From Acidithiobacillus sulfurivorans (GTDB lineage: Bacteria; Pseudomonadota; Gammaproteobacteria; Acidithiobacillales; Acidithiobacillaceae): DNA of 64,000 nt. The notes beneath the pieces are model-generated. The model made no database searches. It was not told the origin of the DNA and worked only from the letters and a program-made list of their open reading frames with translations. The stretch is from NCBI RefSeq assembly GCF_018853815.1, contig NZ_JAAOMP010000036.1:62001-126000 (forward strand), read 5' to 3'. Numbering within the stretch: the first letter of the stretch is position 1; each line of letters opens with the position of its first letter. Shown here piece after piece: positions 49,782 through 58,904 of this stretch. The position numbers and the translations under genes are program-made.

Positions 49782-51433
49782 CACTACCCAAAGGTATGGT
49801 TCAGGCGATTTACAAGGATACCGGGATCAGTCAATACCAAGGAAATCCACTCATTGAAGCGCTGCCGCCGATCTTGGACAGGCGTCAGTTAAAGGAGGGG
49901 TTATCAGGCCAAATTGCGTTTCGACCAACGGATATTTATCTTGACGGTCCGACCCGCATTCACGTTATCTCGCAATTACTCGATAATTTTTTCCAGCCGC
50001 TATCCCGTCACATTGAGCTGGAGTCGAAATTATCGGTCATGCTTCGGCAAGGGTATGTTGGCAGAAATCTGGCGACTGGCGAGCTGAATGCTCACATCCA
50101 GAATGGTTATGAGCGTGTCATGCAGGGTGATTTGGCCGTTTTCCGGTTCGAGCATGTGGAGTCTACGGCCAAGAGTCTGGCTTTCATCGGCTGTTCCGGG
50201 TCAGGAAAGACAAGTTCGTTGAATCGTATTTTGGCCACCTACCCGCAATTGATTTATCACGAAACGTACAACTTCACCCAGATTGTTTTCCTCAAAATTG
50301 ACTGCCCGCATGACGGATCCCTGAAAAGCCTTTGTCATAACTTTTTCCGTGAAATCGACGCGGTGCTCGCCACCAATTACGTACGGCGCTATGTGGAAAA
50401 ACGGCATAGTGTGGAAACCCTGATTGCGGTAATGGCGCATATTGCTAATACGCACGCGATTGGCCTGCTGGTGATTGATGAAATCCAGCATTTGAGTGTT
50501 AAGCATTCCGGTGGTGCAGAGCGTATGCTCAATTTTTTCGTCACTCTGGTGAATGAAATTTCAGTCCCGGTTGTCATGGTGGGGACACCAAAAGCCAGAT
50601 CTGTCTTTGAGCTGGACCTGCGATCCGCGCGTCGCGGTGCAGGTTTTGGTGCAATTCTGTGGGAGCCATTGAGCAAGCCTTCAGGCGAGCAGGTAATATC
50701 ACGGACCGAATGGGGAGCCTTCACCAACCGTTTGTGGAAGTATCAGTGGCTGACCAAAGCATCACCCGATGTGACCGATGAAATTCGTGATACCTGGTAT
50801 GATCTTTCTCAAGGCATTATGGATGTCGTCATCAAGCTATTTGTTCTGTCACAAATCCGGGCTGTTGTCACAGGCGTTGAACGCATTACCCAGAGCTTGA
50901 TGAGAAAAGTTTATCAGGATGAGCTAAAGCCCATCCACCCTATGATTGATGCATTGCGGTCCGGTGATGTCACAAAAATAGCCCGTTACTCCGACCTGAC
51001 CATTCCCGACGTGGATAGAAAAATACTCGAACTGGGCCATCTGCTGCGTTCCAATCAGGAACGCATTGATACTGCCGTCAAGTATGGGGGAAATGAACAA
51101 GCCATTCGTTTACACAATATGCTGGTCGATATGGGGTATGTCTCTGAGTTGCTTGAACCTCTGATCAATAGGGCTTTTGAAAATCACCCGGGACTTGTGA
51201 TGAAGGATCTTATGCCGCTGATTCTCTCTTGGTATCAGAGCGCAGAGATAGAAAAGACAGCATCATCAAAGCCGAAAATGAAGGCGATGAAAAAAGCTGA
51301 TTGGCATACCCTGGACTCAAACGATTTGCGTTTTTTATTTTCGCAGTCCGCCAATGAGGAAGCCTTCCTAGAATCACTGAGTCGCGAAGGTTTGCTTTTC
51401 GATGCCGAGAACTGGATCAATTCCTTTGGGTGA
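49778..51433 (+). CDS. tnsC: Transposition regulator TnsC (AAA+ ATPase)
   Basis: 551 residues (Tn7: 555). Walker A FIGCSGSGKTSSL (about 133-145), Walker B IGLLVIDEIQHL, and VVMVGTPKA sensor region. Forms the ATP-dependent platform between target selectors and TnsAB and gives target immunity. Overlaps tnsB (ATGA) and tnsD (GTGATGG). Confidence 0.95.
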   Translation: MTLPKGMVQAIYKDTGISQYQGNPLIEALPPILDRRQLKEGLSGQIAFRPTDIYLDGPTRIHVISQLLDNFFQPLSRHIELESKLSVMLRQGYVGRNLATGELNAHIQNGYERVMQGDLAVFRFEHVESTAKSLAFIGCSGSGKTSSLNRILATYPQLIYHETYNFTQIVFLKIDCPHDGSLKSLCHNFFREIDAVLATNYVRRYVEKRHSVETLIAVMAHIANTHAIGLLVIDEIQHLSVKHSGGAERMLNFFVTLVNEISVPVVMVGTPKARSVFELDLRSARRGAGFGAILWEPLSKPSGEQVISRTEWGAFTNRLWKYQWLTKASPDVTDEIRDTWYDLSQGIMDVVIKLFVLSQIRAVVTGVERITQSLMRKVYQDELKPIHPMIDALRSGDVTKIARYSDLTIPDVDRKILELGHLLRSNQERIDTAVKYGGNEQAIRLHNMLVDMGYVSELLEPLINRAFENHPGLVMKDLMPLILSWYQSAEIEKTASSKPKMKAMKKADWHTLDSNDLRFLFSQSANEEAFLESLSREGLLFDAENWINSFG

Positions 51434-52986
51434 TGGTCGTGTTGAATTTTCCTATACCTTATGCAGAGGAACTGCTGTATAGCACCGTCGCAAGAGCGGG
51501 TGTTCGGCTAGGTCATACTAGCCCCAAGCAACTGTTGGATGAAGTCTTCGAATCTCGTAGTGTTATTGCAACGATAGACTTACCGAGCCATCTCGCAACG
51601 GTCTCACGCTGGCTTCCTGGTGAATATACGCCTGAGAAACTCATCTATAGCCATACCTTATTTCCGCTTTATGCCCCTTTTATTTCAGAGGATCGACGGC
51701 GTCAGTGCATGAGGGGGTTGCATCAAGGAACTCAGGGAGCCGTACATCTGGTATTGGGGGTTGTTGCCTCTCGTATTAAGTCACCACGTTTTATCCGATA
51801 CTGTCCAGGTTGCATAACCGCTCAGCGTGAACAATATGGTGAGTATTTTTGGCTGAGAGAATGGCAGGTCGCCGGTGTGGAATCGTGCCCCGAACATGGC
51901 ATGTTGAAGGATACGCAGATAGCTCGCCCACTGATTGAAAGGCATCGTTTTATCGCTGCCGCACCTGAATATTGTCATTTTATTAAACAGCAAAAGGGAA
52001 TGAGGAATTCTGACTGGGTAGCAACTCAGGTGCGTCAGTTGTTGGCCAGACCTACCCAAGTGTCCCCAAGTTTAGAGCAATGGGCAGCGTACTACCGTAA
52101 CCTTGCTTGCCGTCTGTGCCTCTCCCGAGGAAAAGCGCAAATTGACCACGCGTCGATAAGAGATAGGGTACTAATGGCTTGGCCCGCTACTTGGTTAACC
52201 AGAAATCGTCTGATGCCACGTTCTTCGTTTGCCGATGAATCAGACTGGCTGAAAGCAATCTTCCGCAAGCATCGGAAAAGTTTCAATTATCTTCAGCATA
52301 TTGTGGTTCATCAGGCGCTGTTGGGTCGTCACTGGCGGATAGATGACGTGCTCAATGAGGTAAGCAGGACGCCAATCTGCGAAAAGTCCTCGCAAGTTCA
52401 GGTGGCTATACAAAAGTCCAGCAGCCAAACGCCAGATCAGGAGGTCTGGCGCGAATTGTTGTCCTCCCATCCACCCCAGAAAGCCAGAAAAACTGCATCA
52501 GCCCTGTATGCCCGGCTTTATCGAAATCATCGTGACTGGCTATTGGACATAAATTATCGTCATGCAGAAGGTAAGACAAATACTAACGTACCACGCATCG
52601 ATTGGGACAAACGGGACCGGGAATATCTGCAAGCACTTCGACAACTGGCTACCTTTTTGAAGGCAAACGAACAAGGGCCCAGACGCTCAAAAACCTGCTA
52701 TCTTCGGCTTCTCGGCAATCTTTCGACTCTTGAAAAGAACCTTCATCAAATGCCACGTACTTCGGCGTTTCTGGCAGTTAATTCGGAAAGCATCTCCCAG
52801 TACCAGATCCGACGTTTGCAAAATGCCTATGCGGAGTTGCGAAATCTGTTTGAGTCACCACCGAGGTGGCGATTGCTGAGAAACGCGGGATTAAGTGAAG
52901 AACGAATGACAGGATCTGCCAGACAATATTTGGAAATTTTAGTGTGTCGGAGTACAGAATATGAAGTTAAAAGGGGTAGAAAATAA
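51430..52986 (+). CDS. tnsD: Target selector TnsD (TniQ family)
   Basis: 518 residues (Tn7: 508). N-terminal TniQ domain (FPIPYAEELLYSTVARAG) and zinc finger CPGC...CPEH (about 122-157: RYCPGCITAQREQYG, ESCPEHGML), then a long C-terminal region for sequence-specific attTn7 binding. Its presence agrees with the insertion beside glmS. Overlaps tnsE by 26 bases. Confidence 0.93.
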   Translation: MMVVLNFPIPYAEELLYSTVARAGVRLGHTSPKQLLDEVFESRSVIATIDLPSHLATVSRWLPGEYTPEKLIYSHTLFPLYAPFISEDRRRQCMRGLHQGTQGAVHLVLGVVASRIKSPRFIRYCPGCITAQREQYGEYFWLREWQVAGVESCPEHGMLKDTQIARPLIERHRFIAAAPEYCHFIKQQKGMRNSDWVATQVRQLLARPTQVSPSLEQWAAYYRNLACRLCLSRGKAQIDHASIRDRVLMAWPATWLTRNRLMPRSSFADESDWLKAIFRKHRKSFNYLQHIVVHQALLGRHWRIDDVLNEVSRTPICEKSSQVQVAIQKSSSQTPDQEVWRELLSSHPPQKARKTASALYARLYRNHRDWLLDINYRHAEGKTNTNVPRIDWDKRDREYLQALRQLATFLKANEQGPRRSKTCYLRLLGNLSTLEKNLHQMPRTSAFLAVNSESISQYQIRRLQNAYAELRNLFESPPRWRLLRNAGLSEERMTGSARQYLEILVCRSTEYEVKRGRK

Positions 52987-54553
52987 TAGCGTTATTCGGG
53001 AGATTGGCTCTTTATTCCGTCGCCATGAAGATTCTGGTTGGCATATCAATGTTAAACTGGAGCCTGGGCAGAAGAAACAACATGTTGGTGTTTCTCAAAT
53101 TCCGATTTTAGCTAGACGTAGGGTGGTGAATGCAACCGAACAACCACTGCCTGCCGGATTCCTGAAACGTGTAGTGATAGAAAATACGCGCCTTTGGCTT
53201 GCGGAACCTATCGATGCCTGTCCGATTCCCGTGGTGAGTCGGCAGGGGGATGCACGGCAATGGTGTTTTAATTTTGAATTTGGCGGAACACTGTATTATC
53301 TTCCCCAGCTTGAACTGGCGCGAGCATTGTTTTTTCATCATGCCTATATAACGCGTTTAGCATTAATTCCCGGCGGACTCTCGCATGAGTTCGATGTTCA
53401 GCGCATCGATAACTTGAGCAGAGCGCTTATCAATATTTTGCCAAACTGCACTCTGCCACTGTATGTCAGAGGAGACCATGAGTTAAGGCGGGCGTTAGCC
53501 TGGATATTGCTGGATGATGATGCACGGCAATCTTTTGAAAGTATTGCCCGTTACCAACTGCAGAACGGATACGATACAGACAAGTATCGTCTGTGGCAAT
53601 TTCAGTTTGAACCGCCGCCGCTCGCCGGTGTTGCACTGACACTTCGAGGCCACTACCGTCAGGAACTGGAAGCTTTTTTTGTGTATGAAATTCATTGTGT
53701 TTCCAATTTAACTTGTCATTGCCCCGCCAGCGTCGATTTTGTTGATCCCCGATTTGCCGTGAAGCGACCAGGCCAGGGCCGAGCTGTTCCATCCGGCTTA
53801 CAAACGGGCCCGGAATTGGAAATCGATGACGAACAAGAACCCAAAACGGATAAAACCGAATTCCGGATTGAAACACCCGCCGTTACATTTGAGTTTGTTA
53901 ATCCCATTCAGACCACGCGCATAGCCAAGGGTAAAGGTCAGGCCACTGGCCGAGGACAAGGAGGAACTCAGTCAGCCTTTCCAGAAAATAAGAGATTACA
54001 GGTGAGCACTGACGAAGCCAGTACACAAGGTATTGTACCGTCAGCAGACTATGATGGTCTCAGGGATAGGAGCGATGATACGGGTTTCTATGTAGGCAAG
54101 TTTAAAGCCTTTAATACAATGATATTGCAACTGGTTAGTAAGTCAAATTGTCACCATATCCATAAGGAGACCAGAAAACTTCCCGCTATTGACGGATACT
54201 CGAAACACATCCTTTCGGATGGTAATCCACGATATTTTACTTTCCATATAATTAGAAAAAATGATCAGGTGTACGCTTTGATGGAGGTTGATACTTCCGA
54301 TAATAAAAACAGTTTATCAACGCTGCTCTTGAGGCAGCGGGATATGCAGTTTGACTGGGAGCGGACTATTCGAGAATTAGAAATACGATTAATAAAGGGT
54401 TCTTTAGTCTGGCCAAGCAAATTTATAAAAAAAATCTTTGGTAATGGAGGAAAGCGCGTTACTCATCCAATATCCTCGGCTGAAAACAAATCGCTTTTGG
54501 ATCAAGACGCCATACTGCGTTGGGCAGAGAGAGTTTACATGGATATGGAATAA
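52961..54553 (+). CDS. tnsE: Target selector TnsE
   Basis: 530 residues (Tn7: 538), in the tnsE position. N-terminal half with QWCFNFEFGGTLYYLPQLE; C-terminal half with RYFTFHIIRKNDQVYALMEV and ILRWAERVYMD. TnsE directs transposition to lagging-strand DNA, mainly conjugal plasmids, by contact with the sliding clamp. An Arg/Gly/Gln-rich linker lies near 325-345. Last tns gene. Confidence 0.88.
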   Translation: MKLKGVENNSVIREIGSLFRRHEDSGWHINVKLEPGQKKQHVGVSQIPILARRRVVNATEQPLPAGFLKRVVIENTRLWLAEPIDACPIPVVSRQGDARQWCFNFEFGGTLYYLPQLELARALFFHHAYITRLALIPGGLSHEFDVQRIDNLSRALINILPNCTLPLYVRGDHELRRALAWILLDDDARQSFESIARYQLQNGYDTDKYRLWQFQFEPPPLAGVALTLRGHYRQELEAFFVYEIHCVSNLTCHCPASVDFVDPRFAVKRPGQGRAVPSGLQTGPELEIDDEQEPKTDKTEFRIETPAVTFEFVNPIQTTRIAKGKGQATGRGQGGTQSAFPENKRLQVSTDEASTQGIVPSADYDGLRDRSDDTGFYVGKFKAFNTMILQLVSKSNCHHIHKETRKLPAIDGYSKHILSDGNPRYFTFHIIRKNDQVYALMEVDTSDNKNSLSTLLLRQRDMQFDWERTIRELEIRLIKGSLVWPSKFIKKIFGNGGKRVTHPISSAENKSLLDQDAILRWAERVYMDME

Positions 54554-54679
54554 TCTGAAGTCTCAATGCCGTTTTTCCGGGGGTAAAAGTCTGTATGAGT
54601 AAAAAATCATGATAATATTCAGTTTATAGTAAAGACTTGTTGTCCCGCTATTTTTGTGGGAAGAGAAATTGTTTCAGGG

Positions 54680-55299
54680 TCAGACAGCCAAAGATTGAAT
54701 ATATACTTGCAGTTGCCGTAGGCAGCGTTGGTAAGCATCGACTGATTGGGTATTTTTTCCCAGCCCGACACAACCCTCAATGGAAGCGACAAGATAAAGT
54801 GCAATATCTTCGGGAGTCATGTCCGAGCGGACCTGCCCTTCGGATTGACCTTTTTTGAGTGCCTTTGCAACCACTTCCACCCAACGTTCAAAAATTTTTT
54901 GCAGCCCCTGCCGATACGATTCATCCAGAGGACTCATTTCCTGAATCAGATTATTGAGCGGACAACCGTAGCGAATGACAGACTCATCGGCATGGGAAAT
55001 TTCTTCTGCAATGAGATTACACAGTCCTTTAATGGGATTGTCATGCTGGGCCAGTATGGTAATCCAGCGGTTCTCCAATTGTGGCCTGATCACTTCTGTA
55101 ATGACTGCGAGGCCGAGATCGTGCTTGGTACCAACATGATGATAAAGCGCCCCTTTTTGCTCACAGAAGCCTTGGCAAGAGTACGTTCCAGACTTGCGGT
55201 CTGAAAACCGTATTTCAAAATTTCGTGGTAAGCGGGATCCAGCAGATCGCTACGGGTCTGCTCCGGATTGCGAATGTTACGTCGATTCATAGTTATCAA
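54680..55299 (-). pseudogene. TetR-family regulator with frameshift
   Basis: Two adjoining frames make one TetR protein. First part (from 55299 or ATG 55290): YGFQTASLERTLAKASVSK, helix-turn-helix. In the homopolymer AAAAAGGGG near 55150 the frame breaks; in the other frame the fold continues as GALYHHVGTKHDLGLAVI, then a ligand domain (IRYGCPLNNLIQEMS, YLVASIEGCVGL) to 54680. One inserted G would restore about 206 residues. It could be a real mutation, a sequencing error or slippage. Convergent with tnsE. Confidence 0.8.
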
Positions 55300-55307
55300 A
55301 AAGTTAG

Positions 55308-55331
55308 AAGATGCCGACCAATCGGTATCTT
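55308..55331. promoter_or_regulatory. TetR-type operator
   Basis: Palindrome AAGATGCCGA-CCAA-TCGGTATCTT, arms matching 9 of 10, nine bases upstream of the tetR start. The CCGACCAATCGG centre is typical for TetR/AcrR operators, so autoregulation is likely. Confidence 0.75.
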
Positions 55332-55375
55332 GTCAATTATCCCAAATCCACAATTGAATTGAATAGGCGCTGCGG

Positions 55376-56059
55376 ATGGCGTACGCCACCTCATTTTATC
55401 TCGGGTTTGATAGCTGGCCGAATCGACGCGTAGGGTGCCCGGCGGGTATGTCTTTGGGGGAGAAGGGCTTCGCAGGCTCGAATGAACTCGAGAGGGGTTG
55501 TTGCCGGGGCGACATTCCAGACACGAAAGTCGTCGGTCGGGAATATTGGCTGCCCGTTTCCGTCCTTCTTCGGCATTTCTTGATCAAGGAGGAAGAAGGC
55601 ACGGGGAATTATGTTCGCCCGACGGGCTACATGAGCCACTTTTCGATCACGACCCTGCTGTCCTACATAAAAGACAAGGTTCGTTACGCAAAGTTGAAGG
55701 CCTTCGTGGAGGCACACATCATCGCCAAACTCAAAGATATGAAGGCCTATTGCCCTAATGACGCCGAGACGCTGATCATGCTGCTCGATCTTGTGGTCTG
55801 TCCTTACATCAGCACCGCCACCAAAGACGACATCGGACAGATTTTTGGTCTGGATGCAGCAGGACTCTCGTCTGTTCAGTCCTCCAACGATCACTGGTTT
55901 ACCGCTTGGGGAGATAAATTCGATCTCGGGAAAGAGCTGGACGAGAAGCGCAGCCGAGGTATATTAGTTTCGGCGCTCCGCTTTACCCTCAATGGCTGTT
56001 GGCAGTCCACACACAAGCGCTCTCTCTTCTCCTATATCAATTGGGGGTTGGGTAATTAG
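55376..56059 (+). CDS. Hypothetical protein, possibly a fragment
   Basis: Open frame of 227 residues that I do not recognise. From about residue 60 it looks like a real helical protein (VGREYWLPVSVLLRHFLIK, YIKDKVRYAKLKAFVEAHII, DAETLIMLLDLVVCPYIS, KDDIGQIFGL). The first 55 residues, rich in Gly and Cys, look non-coding, and no ribosome site precedes ATG 55376, so the start is doubtful and the gene may be cut at its 5' end. It lies where the target gene of the divergent TetR would be expected. Confidence 0.4.
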   Translation: MAYATSFYLGFDSWPNRRVGCPAGMSLGEKGFAGSNELERGCCRGDIPDTKVVGREYWLPVSVLLRHFLIKEEEGTGNYVRPTGYMSHFSITTLLSYIKDKVRYAKLKAFVEAHIIAKLKDMKAYCPNDAETLIMLLDLVVCPYISTATKDDIGQIFGLDAAGLSSVQSSNDHWFTAWGDKFDLGKELDEKRSRGILVSALRFTLNGCWQSTHKRSLFSYINWGLGN

Positions 56060-56203
56060 ACGGTAGGAGCGGGCCGTCTTTTCACTCGTTGTGATCGCGT
56101 CCGGTTGTGCCTACGCTTTCTCGCCTTTCGATCCATCGACACCCTTGAAATCACATCAATGATCCCCATATTTGCATATCACAACCGTGATGAGAGGTGT
56201 CAA

Positions 56204-56455
56204 ATGGGTATGATGAGTCCAGTGTTTCGCGAGAGAAACTACAGCCGCATCAAGAGGTTGAAGGGGCAAAATTTGAGCGACTCAACTGTCGCTGGGATTG
56301 TGGGTGATGAAACTGGTGAGGAAGTATCCCCACAAGACATCACGAGTTACTTGAAGTTGAATGCCTTAGCTTCCGATCAAATGCTGGTTTCAAAAGAGAC
56401 CATGCGGGTAGTAAATGGCAGCGCGGCAGAAGACGGCGAACCTCAACCAGTATGA
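56204..56455 (+). CDS. Small protein of unknown function
   Basis: 83 residues from ATG 56204, six bases after GAGAGG, a good ribosome site. It reads MGMMSPVFRERNYSRIKRLK followed by NLSDSTVAGIVGDETG and SPQDITSYLKLNALASDQ; charged, no membrane segment, no family recognised. An in-frame ATG at 56105 is less likely. Confidence 0.4.
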   Translation: MGMMSPVFRERNYSRIKRLKGQNLSDSTVAGIVGDETGEEVSPQDITSYLKLNALASDQMLVSKETMRVVNGSAAEDGEPQPV

Positions 56456-56657
56456 GAATGGACTCCAAGTCCGCCTTCACAGCGGGCTTGACTGGACAAG
56501 GCGACAACTGGATATCATTTCACTATCCATCCATGCCGTTGCTTACGCAGAAATGCTTCTTCGCGGGCATTCACTTGGTAACCTCACTTGGCGCATAACG
56601 TAATATTGCAGACATTCAGCAGCGGAAATTAAATGACATCATTCGAATAGTAACAAG

Positions 56658-56819
56658 CTATTCACGTTTCATCTTCTCACAGGCATAACATTCGTCACCA
56701 GCATCAGTAATTGCGTCTTTGATGGCATCCATAAACGCAAGTTGCAGTTGCTGCACGACGTTAAGTCGAGTGCACTGACTGTGCAGCGTAGAACTCAAGG
56801 CTACAATATAACGTCCCAT
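56658..56819 (-). CDS. Small CxxC protein of unknown function
   Basis: 53 codons: MGRYIVALSSTLHS, RLNVVQQLQLAFMDAIKDAI, then DECYACEKMKRE with a CxxC near the end. Amphipathic helix plus possible metal site. Only a weak ribosome site (GGTGG). Could be chance. Confidence 0.3.
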   Translation of the reverse strand: MGRYIVALSSTLHSQCTRLNVVQQLQLAFMDAIKDAITDAGDECYACEKMKRE

Positions 56820-56846
56820 AACACCACCGGCAATAAATGTTCCTGA

Positions 56847-57048
56847 TTAGCACGATGATTCAGCTGAGCGCAGCCAGTGCTCGGGTCGTGGTCCGGTGTT
56901 GACGGCTGCACGAAGCAAACTCATGGGCAAGGTGGCCAGATTAAAGCGGCGGTTGAAGCGATAAGTCACGGTGGAGAGATAACGTTGCGCATATTTCCGA
57001 AACTTAAAGGCATGATAAGCACCGGAAAGACTCGTTTTGAGATTGCCT
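56847..57048 (-). pseudogene. C-terminal remnant of IS1595-family transposase
   Basis: Minus-strand frame ending at TAA 56847. It reads NLKTSLSGAYHAFKFRKYAQ, RYLSTVTYRFNRRFNLATLP and LRAAVNTGPRPEHWL, the usual end of IS1595-type transposases (YRFNRRF block). Homology stops where the IS1182-family element begins; the rest of the gene is not found on the other side, so DNA was lost after insertion. Confidence 0.75.
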
Positions 57049-58607
57049 AGCAGCCCGTCGGTTTTAACTTCAGACCACCGTCAAATTTCGCCACGAATTT
57101 TTTGAAATCGCTCGTTTTGAGTCTTTTTTGGTCATTATTGCCCTGTTTTTTGCTGTTTATCTGCATTTTCCTGCCCTACAGACGCAATACGGCCATGCGT
57201 TTTATGTTCCACGCCAGGCAGACCAGACTCCATTCTCCCTGAACCTGGCGCAGGCCGCGCAAGGAGAACTGCCGGAACCCCATCACGGATTTGATAATCC
57301 CGAAGACCGGTTCTACCGTTTGTTTGCGCAGACGATAAACGCTTCGGCCTGCCTGCGTCTTCAGACGATGTATCATCGCCTGCATGCGGGTTGCATTTTC
57401 AGGGAGGTCTTCCGGTTCTGTATGCCGTTGTCGCCAGTCGGGATGGTGTTCTTCTCGGGCCACGGCAATAAAAGGGGTTATCCCCAGGGCTTCGCAGGCC
57501 TCCACATTCTTTTCGCTGCAGTAACCCATATCGGCCACCAGCGCTTCTATAGGTCCCAGTTGCGCTGTTTGTGCCTGGAGGGTTTCCAGCATGGGAATGA
57601 CCTGTTCCTTGTCATTGGGGGCCTGACTGACTCCGGTGGCTACCACCAGCATCGTCTGGTCATCTACGGCGGCCTGGGCATTATAGGTTTGTTCAAAGCC
57701 ACCGCCTGAGACCGGCATGATGCGGGATTCTTCATCGGTGAGATTGATCTGGTCTTGCGCTTTAGGCGTAGGGTCCGGTGCCTGGGTGGCTTTGCCTCGG
57801 GGCTTTTGTCCCAGGACTTCCCGTTCTGCACGGCGCGCCATTTGCGTGTCGTACTGCGCTTTCTCTTTGGCATAACAGGCCTGTGCCCGCTCGGCAATCT
57901 TCGCCTTGGCCGCTGCCATCACGGCCAGCTGGTCTGTGCGGCGCTGGATCTCTTCGGGCAGATTCACGCCTTCGGGAATCCCGGACTGATCCGCTTGCTC
58001 TGCCAGTGCAAAGAGTTCCTGTACTTCGGCCTGGAGATGACGCTCCATCTGTTCGATATGCCCATGGGACAGGGCTTGATGTTTGGAAGCGTTGGCGTGG
58101 ATCTTGGTGCCATCCAGACACACCCGGCCGATCTTCAGCAGTTTCATCTCCTGCGCCAGTTCCAGGACCTGCACAAACAATCCTTGCAGTTCGCCCAGAA
58201 AACGGCGACGGAAGGTGGCCAGTGTATCGTGATCCGGATGGCTGCCGGCCGCGAGGTAACGGAAAGCCACGGAATCATAGGTGGCTTGTTCCAGTTTACG
58301 GCTGGAAAAGACCCCGTTGGCATAGCCGTAGACCAGAATTGCCAGGAGGGTGGCCGGGTGATAGGCCTTATGGCCACGACCTGCATATTGTTGGACCAGT
58401 AGCGAGAGATCGAGCTGATCAATGACTTCCACAATAAAACGGGCCAGGTGCCCTTCCGGGAGCCAGTCGTCCATGAAGGGGGGCAGAAGATAATCGGTCT
58501 TGCGGTTAGTATCGAGGAGGCGGGCCATAAAATTACTCATCACATTGAATTATAAGTATTTATATGATAATTCGACGCAAAGGGAAAGTCCGACAAGCTG
58601 CTAGGCA
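57044..58607 (-). mobile_element. IS1182-family insertion sequence with terminal inverted repeats
   Basis: About 1.56 kb. Ends TGCCTAGCAGCCCGTCGG (57044-57061) and the inverse of TGCCTAGCAGCTTGTCGG (58590-58607) match at 16 of 18. CTAG is present at both ends, so the exact border may be at CTAG (57047-58604). One transposase gene inside, complete. Confidence 0.85.
57176..58543 (-). CDS. IS1182-family transposase
   Basis: 455 residues. N-terminal DUF772-type domain (YLLPPFMDDWLPEGHLARFI, YHPATLLAILVYGYANGVFSS), then the DDE domain: CLDGTKIHANASKH (first Asp), EALVADMGYCSEKN (second Asp) and KQTVEPVFGIIKSVMGFRQF (Glu). Coiled insert at about 165-230. No frameshift, so probably active. Confidence 0.93.
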   Translation of the reverse strand: MMSNFMARLLDTNRKTDYLLPPFMDDWLPEGHLARFIVEVIDQLDLSLLVQQYAGRGHKAYHPATLLAILVYGYANGVFSSRKLEQATYDSVAFRYLAAGSHPDHDTLATFRRRFLGELQGLFVQVLELAQEMKLLKIGRVCLDGTKIHANASKHQALSHGHIEQMERHLQAEVQELFALAEQADQSGIPEGVNLPEEIQRRTDQLAVMAAAKAKIAERAQACYAKEKAQYDTQMARRAEREVLGQKPRGKATQAPDPTPKAQDQINLTDEESRIMPVSGGGFEQTYNAQAAVDDQTMLVVATGVSQAPNDKEQVIPMLETLQAQTAQLGPIEALVADMGYCSEKNVEACEALGITPFIAVAREEHHPDWRQRHTEPEDLPENATRMQAMIHRLKTQAGRSVYRLRKQTVEPVFGIIKSVMGFRQFSLRGLRQVQGEWSLVCLAWNIKRMAVLRL

Positions 58608-58634
58608 CGCCAGAAGTCTGGAAGGGGATCTGCC

Positions 58635-58904
58635 ATGAATACTCAGTGGCCTTTACAGGATGCGCGCAATCATTTGAGCGATTTCGTGAAGCGTGCCCGC
58701 AACGATGGTCCGCAAACCATCACCTTACATGGTGAGCCCGCAGTTGTAGTGCTTTCCGTAAAACAATTTCGGACGTTGACGCGGCCGAACCAGACGTTAT
58801 CCGAATTCTTCGCGAATTCTCCACTGCGAGAGATTGATCTGGAAGTCGAACGAGATCGTCTCTTCCTGTTAACGAGCATATCGCCAGCGCATGGGGAAGT
58901 ATAA
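58635..58904 (+). CDS. Phd/YefM-family antitoxin with deletion-altered C-terminus
   Basis: 89 residues. Residues 1-65 are a normal Phd antitoxin (WPLQDARNHLSDFVKRARND, GPQTITLHGEPAVVVLS). After DLEVERDR the frame runs into the remains of the toxin gene and ends as LFLLTSISPAHGEV, so the toxin-binding tail is probably changed. A ribosome site (GGAAGGGGAT) precedes ATG. Lies just outside the IS1182 element. Confidence 0.8.
   Translation: MNTQWPLQDARNHLSDFVKRARNDGPQTITLHGEPAVVVLSVKQFRTLTRPNQTLSEFFANSPLREIDLEVERDRLFLLTSISPAHGEV

Larger units (their letters stand above)
46797..54553 (+). mobile_element. Tn7-like transposon, right end and tnsABCDE core
   Basis: Complete canonical machinery in the Tn7 orientation (right end next to glmS): heteromeric transposase TnsA+TnsB, regulator TnsC, attTn7 selector TnsD and TnsE for mobile or replicating targets. 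All five genes overlap or abut. The element continues into cargo beyond 54553; no left end with inverted copies of the repeat is visible up to 64000. No Cas genes, so it is not a CRISPR-guided variant. Confidence 0.93.
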
